Position numbers and translations under genes: made by a program. Below the pieces are notes generated by a model, which searched no databases, was not told where the DNA came from, and saw only the letters and a list, made by a program, of their open reading frames with translations. Shown in pieces: positions 24,697 through 33,090 of a DNA stretch of 64,000 nucleotides. Every line of letters starts with the position of its first letter. The stretch's first letter is position 1. The stretch covers positions 2,193,501 through 2,257,500 of the forward strand of contig NC_014923.1 in assembly GCF_000185905.1 (NCBI RefSeq). The letters run 5' to 3'. This DNA comes from Mesorhizobium ciceri biovar biserrulae WSM1271 (GTDB lineage Bacteria; Pseudomonadota; Alphaproteobacteria; Rhizobiales; Rhizobiaceae).

Positions 24697-25341
24697 ATGT
24701 CTGACCCAGCCAACACCACGCCGCGCCGGGCGCTGATCGTCGTCGATGTGCAGAACGATTACGACGGCGGCAATCTCGCCATCCAGCATCCGCCGTTCCG
24801 CGACAGCGTCGTCAATGTGGCACGCGCCATGGATGCAGCGACTGCTGCCGGTATCAAGGTGGTGGTCGTCAAGCAGATGGCGCCCGAGACCTCGCCGATC
24901 TTTGCCAAGGGCAGTCACGGCGGCGAACTGCATCCCGAAATCGCCAGGCGCAAGCGCGACCATTATGTCGAAAAGAACCTGCCCTCCGCCTTCACCGGCA
25001 CTGATCTGGAAGACTGGCTGCGCGCCAATGCCATCGATACGATTACGGTGGTCGGCTACATGACGCATAATTGTGACCTGTCGACCATTATCCACGCCGT
25101 GCATATGGGCTTTGCCGTCGAGTTCCTGTCGGATGCGACCGGCTCGGTGCCTTACGCCAACAGCGCCGGCTACGCCTCGGCCGAGGAGATCCATCGCGTG
25201 GTCACGATCATCCTGCAGTCGCGCTTCGCCGCCGTGCTCAAGACCGCCGAATGGGTGGAGTGCCTGCAGACCGGCGCGCTGCCGGAGCGCGACACGATCT
25301 TCGGCTCCAACCAGCGGGCGCTGTCGCGCAGCGCTGCTTAG
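24697..25341 (+). CDS. Isochorismatase/nicotinamidase-family cysteine hydrolase
   Basis: 214 aa. The catalytic triad is readable: Asp17 in VVDVQNDYD, Lys93 in YVEKNLPSAF, Cys126 in YMTHNCDLST; the cis-peptide region VVGYMTH precedes the cysteine. Relatives hydrolyse nicotinamide, isochorismate or N-carbamoyl compounds; the specific substrate is not shown. GGAAAGGAAA lies before the ATG. It is followed by a perfect 18-bp terminator hairpin shared with fhs. Confidence 0.9.
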   Translation: MSDPANTTPRRALIVVDVQNDYDGGNLAIQHPPFRDSVVNVARAMDAATAAGIKVVVVKQMAPETSPIFAKGSHGGELHPEIARRKRDHYVEKNLPSAFTGTDLEDWLRANAIDTITVVGYMTHNCDLSTIIHAVHMGFAVEFLSDATGSVPYANSAGYASAEEIHRVVTIILQSRFAAVLKTAEWVECLQTGALPERDTIFGSNQRALSRSAA

Positions 25342-25354
25342 GGCTATCCGAAAA

Positions 25355-25394
25355 AACAGAAAGGGCGCCGCATCGCTGCGGCGCCCTTTCTGTT
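25355..25394. terminator. Bidirectional terminator, perfect 18-bp stem
   Basis: The left arm 25355-25372 and right arm 25377-25394 are perfectly complementary over 18 bp with a TCGC loop. The stem ends are A- and T-rich (AAAAAAC on the left, GTTTGAATT on the right), so it can end transcription from the isochorismatase gene (+) and from fhs (-), whose stop is at 25409. Confidence 0.85.
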
Positions 25395-25408
25395 TGAATT
25401 GAAGGATT

Positions 25409-27088
25409 TTAGAACAGGCCTTCGATATTGCCGGCCTCATTGAGGAAGATCTTTTCCGAGGATGGCGCCCTCGGCAGGCCCGGCATGGTCATGACCTCGC
25501 CGCAGATGATGACGACGAAGCCGGCACCGGCCGAAAGCCTGACCTCGCGCACCGGCACAGTGTGGCCGGTCGGCGCGCCGCGCAGGTTCGGGTCGGTCGA
25601 GAAGGAATACTGGGTCTTGGCCATGCACACCGGCAAATGGCCGTAGCCGGCGTCTTCCCACGCCTTGAGCTGGTCGCGCACCGACTTGTCGGCGATCGCT
25701 TCCGAGCCGCGATAGATGCGCTGGACGATGGTGTTGATCTTCTCGAACAGCGGCATGGCATCGGGATAGAGCGGCGCGAACTGCGAGGCGCCGGATTCGG
25801 CCAGTGCCACCACCTTGTTGGCGAGATCCTCGATCCCGGCCGAGCCGTGTGCCCAGTGCTTGCACAGGATCGCTTCTTCGCCCATCGAGGCGACATAGTC
25901 CTTCATCGCCTGGATCTCGGCGTCGGTGTCGGAATAGAAATGGTTGATGGCAACCACCGCCGGCACGCCGAACTGCCTGATGTTCTCGATGTGGCGGCCA
26001 AGATTGGCGCAGCCCTTCTTCACCGCTTCGACGTTTTCCTTGCCGAGGTCTTCCTTCTTGACGCCGCCATTCATCTTCATGGCGCGCACGGTGGCGACGA
26101 TGACCGCCGCTGCCGGCTTCAGGCCCGCCTTGCGGCACTTGATGTCGAAGAACTTTTCAGCACCCAAATCGGCGCCGAAGCCGGCTTCGGTGACGACATA
26201 GTCGGCGAGCTTGAGCGCCGTCGTGGTGGCGACGACCGAGTTGCAGCCATGCGCGATGTTGGCGAACGGGCCGCCATGCACGAAGGCCGGGTTGTTCTCC
26301 AGCGTCTGCACCAGGTTCGGCTGCATGGCGTCCTTCAGCAGCACAGCCATGGCGCCGTCGGCCTTGAGGTCGCGGGCATAGACGGCTGACTTGTCGCGGC
26401 GATAGGCGACGATGATGTCGCCGAGGCGCTTTTCCAGGTCCTTCAGGTCGGTCGACAGGCAGAGGATCGCCATGACTTCCGAGGCGACGGTGATGTCGAA
26501 ACCGCCCTCGCGCGGGAAGCCGTTGGCGACGCCGCCGAGCGAGCAGATGATCTCGCGCAGCGCGCGGTCGTTCATGTCCATGACGCGGCGCCAGACGACC
26601 CGGCGGGTGTCGATGCCGAGCTCATTGCCCCAGTAGATGTGGTTGTCGATCAGCGCCGAAAGCAGGTTGTGCGCGGTGGTGATGGCGTGGAAGTCGCCGG
26701 TGAAGTGGAGGTTCATGTCCTCCATCGGCACGACCTGCGCATAGCCGCCGCCGGCGGCACCGCCCTTGACGCCGAAGTTCGGGCCGAGCGAAGCCTCGCG
26801 GATGCAGACGATCGCCTTCTTGCCGATGCGGTTCAGGCCGTCGCCGAGACCAACCGTGGTCGTGGTCTTGCCTTCGCCGGCCGGCGTCGGGTTGATGGCG
26901 GTTACGAGAATCAGCTTGCCGTCCTTGTTGCCCTTCACCGATTTGATGAATTCGGCTGATATCTTGGCCTTGTCGTGGCCGTAGGGCAGCAGGTGTTCGG
27001 TCGGGATGCCGATCTTCTGGCCGATCTCCTGGATCTGCTTTTTCCTGGCGCCGCGCGCGATCTCGATGTCGGACTTCACTTCGGCCAT
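25409..27088 (-). CDS. fhs: Formate-tetrahydrofolate ligase
   Basis: 559 aa, full length. The P-loop-like [20 protein letters not shown] at about residues 68-87 binds ATP; other landmarks are [39 protein letters not shown] and [20 protein letters not shown]. It makes 10-formyl-THF from formate, THF and ATP for one-carbon metabolism in the cytosol. It appears monocistronic, with a promoter candidate at 27170-27198 and the terminator at 25355-25394. Confidence 0.98.
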   Translation of the reverse strand: MAEVKSDIEIARGARKKQIQEIGQKIGIPTEHLLPYGHDKAKISAEFIKSVKGNKDGKLILVTAINPTPAGEGKTTTTVGLGDGLNRIGKKAIVCIREASLGPNFGVKGGAAGGGYAQVVPMEDMNLHFTGDFHAITTAHNLLSALIDNHIYWGNELGIDTRRVVWRRVMDMNDRALREIICSLGGVANGFPREGGFDITVASEVMAILCLSTDLKDLEKRLGDIIVAYRRDKSAVYARDLKADGAMAVLLKDAMQPNLVQTLENNPAFVHGGPFANIAHGCNSVVATTTALKLADYVVTEAGFGADLGAEKFFDIKCRKAGLKPAAAVIVATVRAMKMNGGVKKEDLGKENVEAVKKGCANLGRHIENIRQFGVPAVVAINHFYSDTDAEIQAMKDYVASMGEEAILCKHWAHGSAGIEDLANKVVALAESGASQFAPLYPDAMPLFEKINTIVQRIYRGSEAIADKSVRDQLKAWEDAGYGHLPVCMAKTQYSFSTDPNLRGAPTGHTVPVREVRLSAGAGFVVIICGEVMTMPGLPRAPSSEKIFLNEAGNIEGLF

Positions 27089-27169
27089 GACGGCTTTCCT
27101 CTGGATTGGACGGTGGAGGGGACGGGTTTGGTCTTACTGGCAAGCAGGTTGGAACCGGGCGCGGGCATG

Positions 27170-27198
27170 TTCTAACCCTGTCGCTGCCGCGGCGTCAA
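27170..27198 (-). promoter_or_regulatory. Putative fhs promoter
   Basis: Minus strand TTGACG (27198-27193), 17-bp spacer, TTAGAA (27175-27170), about 80 bp upstream of the fhs ATG. The rest of the gene-free stretch 27089-27401 has no other recognised element; the part near 27210-27240 is AT-rich. Confidence 0.5.
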
Positions 27199-27401
27199 CT
27201 TGTATGCAACTATGTTTCCTCTTGAGAAAATTCTTCTGCGGACCGGCCGACCTGTCGTCGGTTCTTCCTGGCTCCGTTGCCGCGCCGTATAGAAGCCAGA
27301 GGACGCGTCGTTCCGCCGTCTCAAAACAGCCGCACAATGCACGGAATGCGACAGAGGCGACGGCGCAAATTCACCATCGCCTGGTCCCTAATGGAACAGC
27401 G

Positions 27402-28526
27402 CTACTGCGTCAGAACGTTGCTGATTTCGACCATGTTGGAGCGCACCCTGAGCACATAGAAGCCCATCGTCGTCAGATGCGTCGGCAACAGCCAGCCATC
27501 CTCGCGGCCATTGGCGATGATGAAAGGCTGGATCTTCAGCGCCGAAACGAACTGCGAGTCCATCGTGTCCCACAGGTTCTGCAGATGCTTTTCCTTGATG
27601 ACGTCCTCGAAGTCGGCCTGGGCGCCCTTCATCAGGCCGTAATAGCCATAGAGCTGGCCATAGGCGAACCAGTAGCGGTCGTCGGCGCGGAAGTCGAACC
27701 AGCCATTGTTGTGGTTCTCGGCGCGTTCCTTGAGGATCGCCGAGGTCGAGCCGATGTCGGACGAGATGCGGTCGATATACTGTTTCAGATTGTCGGCGCG
27801 GGCGTCGAATGTCGCCTGGCAGGTGGCAAGGCGAGCGTTGAAGGAACGCAGCATGCGCACGGCGTCGCGATAGTAGCTCGGCGTCGGTGTCTTGGGGCCG
27901 AACGGGTTCAGGCCGAAATACCAGGTCTCCTCGTCGAACTGCAGGTTGCCGCGGGCATTCTGCAGATCGCTGTCGATCTGCGAGGTGGTGCGGACGCGGC
28001 CGAGATTGTCGGCGAGTTCGGTCGCCGTGCGCCGCACCGCCTGGTTGATGCCGCGCTGGAAGGAGGCCTTGTTGTCCATCCACGGCGTGTTGTCCCAGTC
28101 GATGCCGAACAGGCCGAGCTTGTAGAGGATCATCGACGAGATCCAGGCATTCTGGTTGACGTTGAAGTCGGTCAGGTCGGCGGCGATCTGGGCAATGCCG
28201 GAGTTGCCGCAGGTCTTGGCCGTGTCGGTGCCGGCGCCGGCGGAGACCTGTTCGCCAGCGGAGACATTGCGCTTCTCGAACGTGTAGGTGTCTGGATAGT
28301 TCGGGTTGAAATTGTTCCACCACTGGGTGGCGTAGAAGAAATTGGCGTAGAGGCCGATCAGCACCAGAAGAGCAAGGCCGACCGCCGCCTTGAGGATCCA
28401 GCCGCGTTGCGTGTACCAGCGTCCGGCCCACAGGAACGGCCACAGGATGACGCCGATCAAAAGCCCGATACCGCGGCCGATCCACTGGAAAATGCGGGTG
28501 AAGAAGTTCACGATCGGATCGAGCAC
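27402..28526 (-). CDS. DUF2333-family membrane-anchored protein, last gene of the AAA+ operon
   Basis: 374 aa, GTG start at 28526. Two hydrophobic stretches near the N-terminus (GIGLLIGVILWPFLWAGRW and LKAAVGLALLVLIGLYANF, residues about 19-65) anchor it; the rest is a soluble, probably periplasmic, helical domain (DFNVNQNAWISSMILYKLGL, GWLLPTHLTTMGFYVLRVRS). This matches DUF2333. It follows the gene ending at 28633 after 106 bp that contain a hairpin and a dispersed repeat. The function is unknown; its context is the AAA+/coiled-coil cluster. Confidence 0.8.
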   Translation of the reverse strand: MLDPIVNFFTRIFQWIGRGIGLLIGVILWPFLWAGRWYTQRGWILKAAVGLALLVLIGLYANFFYATQWWNNFNPNYPDTYTFEKRNVSAGEQVSAGAGTDTAKTCGNSGIAQIAADLTDFNVNQNAWISSMILYKLGLFGIDWDNTPWMDNKASFQRGINQAVRRTATELADNLGRVRTTSQIDSDLQNARGNLQFDEETWYFGLNPFGPKTPTPSYYRDAVRMLRSFNARLATCQATFDARADNLKQYIDRISSDIGSTSAILKERAENHNNGWFDFRADDRYWFAYGQLYGYYGLMKGAQADFEDVIKEKHLQNLWDTMDSQFVSALKIQPFIIANGREDGWLLPTHLTTMGFYVLRVRSNMVEISNVLTQ

Positions 28527-28547
28527 GGCTGTGTCACCCCCTCAAAG

Positions 28548-28590
28548 CATGATGCCAAAAAGTTGCAGACTTTTTGGATAACATTATGCG
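28548..28590. repeat. Rhizobial dispersed palindromic repeat
   Basis: The segment contains AAAAAGT-TGCAG-ACTTTTT (28556-28574) inside ATGATGCC...GGATAACATTATGCG. This form, with TTGCAGACTTTT in the middle and near-palindromic ends, recurs in intergenic regions of Mesorhizobium and Brucella as I remember them. It sits in the gap before the DUF2333 gene. Confidence 0.55.
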
Positions 28591-28605
28591 CCAAAACAAG
28601 AAGTC

Positions 28606-28634
28606 AGAACGAAATAAACGGTTCATTTCGTTCT
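28606..28634 (-). terminator. Hairpin at the end of the fourth operon gene
   Basis: AGAACGAAAT (28606-28615) pairs perfectly with ATTTCGTTCT (28625-28634) over 10 bp. The stem covers the stop codon at 28633-28635. On the minus strand a short T-rich stretch (GACTTCTTGTTTTGG) follows, so partial termination before the DUF2333 gene is possible. Confidence 0.45.
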
Positions 28635-29937
28635 AGTCAGTCAGGCCGTAGAGGCGCGTGCGAAACGCCACCTTGTCCTTCAAATATGTGGTTTTGAGAA
28701 CGTCCACAACATGCGATCGCCAGGCGTCGCTGAAGCCGCCATAGTCCTTGTAGAAGCCGTCCTTGTTGAAGATGTAGCGCGAGACGAAGTCCGACGGCAC
28801 GAAATCCGAGATCAGCCGGTTGGTCAGCCAGGCGTCAGGATGGTCAGGCTTGGCGCGGATCACCAGGAAGCGCTGCTGCGGGAAGACATCCTCGATCTTC
28901 AGGTGGCCGAGCTGGGAGATCTCGCGCTTGGCGGCGTTGAGGAAAGGGAAATTGCCGTCCCTGGTGATCAGGTCGGCATGGCTCTGGATCCAGGTCTGCA
29001 GCCAGACCTTGTCGACATTGGTCAAGTTGCGGTTCGGCTCGGCATCGCGGATCAGCGCGCGCACCACCATCTCGGCGCGGTGCTCGAGATAGCCCGAGGC
29101 CTCGACCCAGGAGGCGCGCGGCAACTCGATGCGGCCGGTGGTGGCGAGGAACTTGAACACCTTGTCGGCGTCGTTAATGGAGAGATAGCTGACCTGCCAC
29201 GGCCGCGAACGGCGGAAGCCTGGCGCCGCAGGATCGCTGATCACCGTCGTCACATCCGGGTCGACGAAGACGTAAAGGCCACCGAAATGGCTGGTCCAGT
29301 AGGCGTTGTGGCGGAAGATCACCTGGTCGGGCACCAGCGCGTTCTCGCGGATGTCGCCGCAGATCTTGGCGAGCTCGACCATGCGGTTCAGCATGGCGCT
29401 GTCGCGCCAGGCGTCGGGCTCCTGCTTCAACCGGTCGACGAGCTTGCCGAGCTCGGCGGCCTTGCCCAGCACATCCTCAGCCGACAGCACCTTGAACTCG
29501 ACCTGGCTGATCGACAGCAGGTCCTCGATATCGTTGACCTTGGGAACGGAATCCTCGATCTCGCCGTAGATGACATCCTTGATCGTCAGCGCATCGATGG
29601 CGCGCTGGTTCTTGGACATGAACTCGAACATCAGCTGCGAGGTGTTGGAGAAGGCGGTGTGCACCACCGGCAGGTCGATCTGCGACGGCGTCAGGATGAT
29701 GAAACGGCGGTTGACCTCGTTGGGATCGAGATAGTCGTAGTCGTCGCATTCCTCGGCCACTTCGGGCGAAAAGCCGGTGCGATCGATCTGGAAGGTCTTC
29801 AGCTTGGTCGGCTTCAAGCCGAATGCGGCGAGCGCCTTGTTGTAGCGCTGGATCAGATGCGGCTCGTCGACCGTCAGCAGCCGGCCATAGATCAGCTCAT
29901 TGTCGCGCAGGAGATCGGGTTTCTTGGCGGGGCTCAT
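28633..29937 (-). CDS. Conserved rhizobial protein (DUF6638-like), unknown function
   Basis: 434 aa from ATG 29937, which is preceded by GAGAAGG; a GTG five codons upstream is possible. It is soluble, without signal or membrane segments. Notable stretches are NELIYGRLLTVDEPHLIQRY at the N-terminus, a long mixed central region with EVEFKVLSAEDVLGKAAELG-like helices, and RLISDFVPSDFVSRYIFNKD near the C-terminus. I associate it with DUF6638 only by memory. It lies between the AAA+ ATPase gene (43 bp) and the DUF2333 gene on the same strand, in a tightly packed operon. Confidence 0.75.
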   Translation of the reverse strand: MSPAKKPDLLRDNELIYGRLLTVDEPHLIQRYNKALAAFGLKPTKLKTFQIDRTGFSPEVAEECDDYDYLDPNEVNRRFIILTPSQIDLPVVHTAFSNTSQLMFEFMSKNQRAIDALTIKDVIYGEIEDSVPKVNDIEDLLSISQVEFKVLSAEDVLGKAAELGKLVDRLKQEPDAWRDSAMLNRMVELAKICGDIRENALVPDQVIFRHNAYWTSHFGGLYVFVDPDVTTVISDPAAPGFRRSRPWQVSYLSINDADKVFKFLATTGRIELPRASWVEASGYLEHRAEMVVRALIRDAEPNRNLTNVDKVWLQTWIQSHADLITRDGNFPFLNAAKREISQLGHLKIEDVFPQQRFLVIRAKPDHPDAWLTNRLISDFVPSDFVSRYIFNKDGFYKDYGGFSDAWRSHVVDVLKTTYLKDKVAFRTRLYGLTD

Positions 29938-29979
29938 CTTGCCTTCTCCCACAAGGGGTGAAGGGAAGGCCGGCGCAGC

Positions 29980-31890
29980 TCACGCATTCCATAGCCCCTT
30001 CTTCTTCATCTCCTCCATCTCGCGCGCAGCCCGTTCGCGCAGGCGGGCGTCGCGCAGCAGTTTTTCCACGGCGGAGTCGTCGGACTTGTCGGAATAGCGG
30101 AACTCCGAGTCGGCGTAGCGGTTGATCTCCTGCATGACCATGTCCATCGAGAACGGCCCGCGCAGTTCCTCGATCATCGCTTTCTTCTCGTCGTAGCCCT
30201 TGTGCATGAAGACTTCCGGCTTCTCGAACCAATCGTCGGGAAGCTCGATGTCCATGGCGCGCATCTTGATAGCGTCGGTGACATTCTTGATGGCGCGACC
30301 GGTGAAGCGGGGCTCGGCATCCTTGATCAGGTGCAGATAGGTGCCGATATCGGCCATCGATTTCGGCGCGCCGTTCTCCTTCATGTAGCGCTCGTAGACC
30401 TTCATCAGCCCATCTTCCTGCGGCTTCTCGTGCTCCTCATAGGCTTCGGTCACGGCGCGCTGGATTTCCTGCGCGGCGTAGAGGTCGTGTTCGCCGAGCG
30501 GGATCTTGTGGTTTTTCCCCGCCAGCAGGACAAAAATATCGATGTAGTCGTCGCGGCTCTGCGGCCCGTCGACCAGCCAGCGGGCGCCGGCGCGCTGGCG
30601 CAGCGCGTCGTCGACATTTTCGGGGTAGTTGGAGAACATGCCGAATGAGCAGTTGCCGCGCACCACGGTGGCGGCGCCGGCGAAGGCGTCCATCAAGACG
30701 CCTGTTATTTCCTGCTGGCCGGCCGAGGCGCGGTCGTCGGAGCGGCGCGCCGCCACCTGGTCGATGTCGTCGATGGTGCCGAAGCCGATGACGCGCGGGT
30801 TCAAGACATTGTTGATGAACTGGCGGCAGTTCTGGCCCGACTTGCCCTGGTAGGACGAGATCTGGTCGACGCCGAAATTCTCGTAGGCGAAGGGATAGCC
30901 GGCGACCTGGCAATAGCCGTTGACGAGGCCGGCGATCATCTGGATCAGCGTCGTCTTGCCGGTGCCGGGGGCGCCGTCGCCGATGAAGGTGAACAGGAAG
31001 CCGCCGAGCTCGACGAACGGATTGAGTTCGCGCTCGAAATCATAGGCCATCAGCATCTTGGCGAGCTTGACCGACTGGTATTTGGCGATGTGGTTGCCGA
31101 CGACCTCTTCCGGCTTCTTGAAGGTCATCACCAGCGGTTTTGAGCGCTTGCCCGGCGTGACGTCAAAACCATCGAGAGTGAAATCGTCGGCATCGATGCG
31201 GATATGGGCGTTCTCGAACGGGCCGATGCCGTCGAAGCGGCCCTTGCGGGCCAGAAGCCCGTCGATGGCGACGCGGGCGAAGGCGCGTGCCCTTGTCATC
31301 AAATCGGCATCATCGGACGATCCCGAGATCGCCTTGTCGAGGCCAGCGAGGATCGACTTCACCGCATCCTGCGGCGTGTCGAACAGGAAGTCCGGCTCGG
31401 GGATGTCGTTGGGTGCCTCGCCGTCGCTGTCGATCAGCTGGAACAGGTAGGAGGCGAGGCTGAAGGCGGAGATGTAAGCCGAGGCCGACAGAAGCTTCTT
31501 GAAGGTGGCCGCTTCGTCGCCTTCGAGCGGCGCGCGGGTATTCCTGGCCTGCAGGCTTTCGAGGTCGGAGCCTTCGGCAAAGACGTCCGATATGGCCAGC
31601 GCGATCGCCGTGCCGCGCCGGGCGCGAAACAGGAGCGTGTGCTGCGGGATGGTCAGCAGCTGGTCGTCGGGATGAACGGCGCCGACGGTCTTGGCCAGCT
31701 CGACCTCGCGCGTGCGACGCACCGAGCCGACCGAGACGGTCGAGACGAAGCGGCGGTTGGTGCCGGCAAGCGCGGTGCCGGACTCCCGTGACGGGTCCTC
31801 CAGCACGACGATGCGGGTGATGAAGCTCTGCGCGGTGGCGCGGTGCTTCTCAATGGCGGCTTCCGGAATGGTGGTCAGGCCGGTATCCAT
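29980..31890 (-). CDS. AAA+ ATPase of the five-gene operon
   Basis: 636 aa. Walker A is GAPGTGKTT (about 306-314). The Walker B strand reads IGFGTIDDIDQVAARR (about 368-383), with acids D374/D375 and D377 in place of the usual DE pair. Sensor-1 is Asn421 in FGMFSNYPENV, and arginine-finger candidates are Arg431 and Arg433 in ALRQRAGARW. The N-terminal 290 residues form an unrecognised domain and the C-terminal 200 residues a helical lid with a long charged tail (ARLREREAARE-like). It has no membrane segments. Its neighbours are a coiled-coil TelA-like protein, two proteins of unknown function and a membrane-anchored DUF2333 protein, so it probably powers remodelling of a complex at the membrane; this is inference. 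Confidence 0.85.
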   Translation of the reverse strand: MDTGLTTIPEAAIEKHRATAQSFITRIVVLEDPSRESGTALAGTNRRFVSTVSVGSVRRTREVELAKTVGAVHPDDQLLTIPQHTLLFRARRGTAIALAISDVFAEGSDLESLQARNTRAPLEGDEAATFKKLLSASAYISAFSLASYLFQLIDSDGEAPNDIPEPDFLFDTPQDAVKSILAGLDKAISGSSDDADLMTRARAFARVAIDGLLARKGRFDGIGPFENAHIRIDADDFTLDGFDVTPGKRSKPLVMTFKKPEEVVGNHIAKYQSVKLAKMLMAYDFERELNPFVELGGFLFTFIGDGAPGTGKTTLIQMIAGLVNGYCQVAGYPFAYENFGVDQISSYQGKSGQNCRQFINNVLNPRVIGFGTIDDIDQVAARRSDDRASAGQQEITGVLMDAFAGAATVVRGNCSFGMFSNYPENVDDALRQRAGARWLVDGPQSRDDYIDIFVLLAGKNHKIPLGEHDLYAAQEIQRAVTEAYEEHEKPQEDGLMKVYERYMKENGAPKSMADIGTYLHLIKDAEPRFTGRAIKNVTDAIKMRAMDIELPDDWFEKPEVFMHKGYDEKKAMIEELRGPFSMDMVMQEINRYADSEFRYSDKSDDSAVEKLLRDARLRERAAREMEEMKKKGLWNA

Positions 31891-31914
31891 GAAGGGTGCT
31901 CCGTGGTGTGACGG

Positions 31915-33060
31915 TCAGACGTCTGAGATGACCTGTCCGTTGGACAGGATATGAACCTTGTAGCCGGCAAAAATCTTCTGTGCTTCGCCGGCGGCGTAGA
32001 GTGCCTGATAGGCCTCGTGCGGAATCAGCGCATGGTTTTCATAGCTCGACACGCCCTGACGCGCGGCTTCCAGATCATCAGTGTTGATGAAGAATTCCTG
32101 CGTTGTCTTCTCACTCGAAAACAGGCCCTTGCGGCCGGGTTTCTCGCTCTTGGAATAGACCTCCTGGATCGTCCAGGTCAAAAGCCAGGCATTTTCCGGC
32201 TTGCGCACCTTGGCCAGAACCTCGGTCACCGTCGAATTGTTGTCGGTAATCCCCACCGAATAGAACGGGCCGAGCACGACGCGGCGCAGCTGCTTGGGGT
32301 GCAGCGGTTCGAAATCCTTGTCGAGGTTGACCGCGATGGTCGCCGGCGACAGCGTATAGGCGGAGTTCTTCTCGGTGAAATCGTCGAAACGATGGGCAAG
32401 CTCGGGATTGAGCAGGCCGTCGACCGGCAGCGGAATGTCGACCGTCTCGTTGAGTTTGCCGTTTCTGTCGACAAGCTGGCGGATCATCGCGTCGGAAGAA
32501 TCCTCCACCGTCACCATGTAGACCAGAGGCAGGTTGGCGCTGCCGTCGAACGTCGCCCAATGGACGAGATAATAGGGCCGTCCCGTCTTCGGATTGACCG
32601 AGACTTTGGCGGTTTGCGCCAGCGTGAAGGGACCGAACGTGTTCTCGCTTTTCACGTCCTCGAGATAGAGCCGCTCGGCCATCGATTTCTGCAGCGCCTC
32701 GGGGAATTCCTTGTGGCGCAGGATGAAGTCGGCCATTTCCTCGCGCAATTCGCCGGCGAGCGGGATGTTGGCAAGCCGCGCGTCGGCCTGGCGGCGGTCG
32801 TTTTCCAGTTCGAGCAGGTTCTGGAACACCGGGAATCCGCTTTCGGCCCGCGAAATGCGGAACGTGTCCATGAAGCCCAGCCGGTTGCGCCAGCAGGAAA
32901 ACGACTTGTCGAGCCGGGCGATGTATTCGGCGACGATCTTGGCGACGATGCCATGCCGGTAAAGCGGCGAGCGATCGTCGCGCATGAACACTTCAAGGCC
33001 GCTCAGCGCGGCCGTGATGGCGGAGAAATATCGTGCCGCCGCTTCGTTTTCGGGGGTCAT
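31915..33060 (-). CDS. Conserved hypothetical protein of the AAA+ operon
   Basis: 381 aa, soluble, no signal peptide or transmembrane segment. The N-terminal 150 residues are helical (NEAAARYFSAITAALSGLEV, ARLDKSFSCWRNRLGFMDTF); the second half is beta-rich (RPYYLVHWATFDGSANLPLV, LRRVVLGPFYSVGITDNNST, AWLLTWTIQEVYSKSEKPGR). No domain was recognised. It lies 24 bp before the AAA+ gene and 30 bp after the coiled-coil gene, so all three are co-transcribed and probably form one machine. Confidence 0.75.
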   Translation of the reverse strand: MTPENEAAARYFSAITAALSGLEVFMRDDRSPLYRHGIVAKIVAEYIARLDKSFSCWRNRLGFMDTFRISRAESGFPVFQNLLELENDRRQADARLANIPLAGELREEMADFILRHKEFPEALQKSMAERLYLEDVKSENTFGPFTLAQTAKVSVNPKTGRPYYLVHWATFDGSANLPLVYMVTVEDSSDAMIRQLVDRNGKLNETVDIPLPVDGLLNPELAHRFDDFTEKNSAYTLSPATIAVNLDKDFEPLHPKQLRRVVLGPFYSVGITDNNSTVTEVLAKVRKPENAWLLTWTIQEVYSKSEKPGRKGLFSSEKTTQEFFINTDDLEAARQGVSSYENHALIPHEAYQALYAAGEAQKIFAGYKVHILSNGQVISDV

Positions 33061-33090
33061 GCCTGTGCGCTCGCGGGCAGTCCTGTCACC

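Noticed and set aside
27089-27401. Riboswitch upstream of fhs
   Set aside because: No recognisable THF or other riboswitch core was found; only a sigma-70-like promoter.
27006-29961. Long plus-strand frames opposite fhs, DUF2333 and the 434-aa gene
   Set aside because: No protein family similarity and no ribosome sites; the minus-strand frames have domain matches and coupling.
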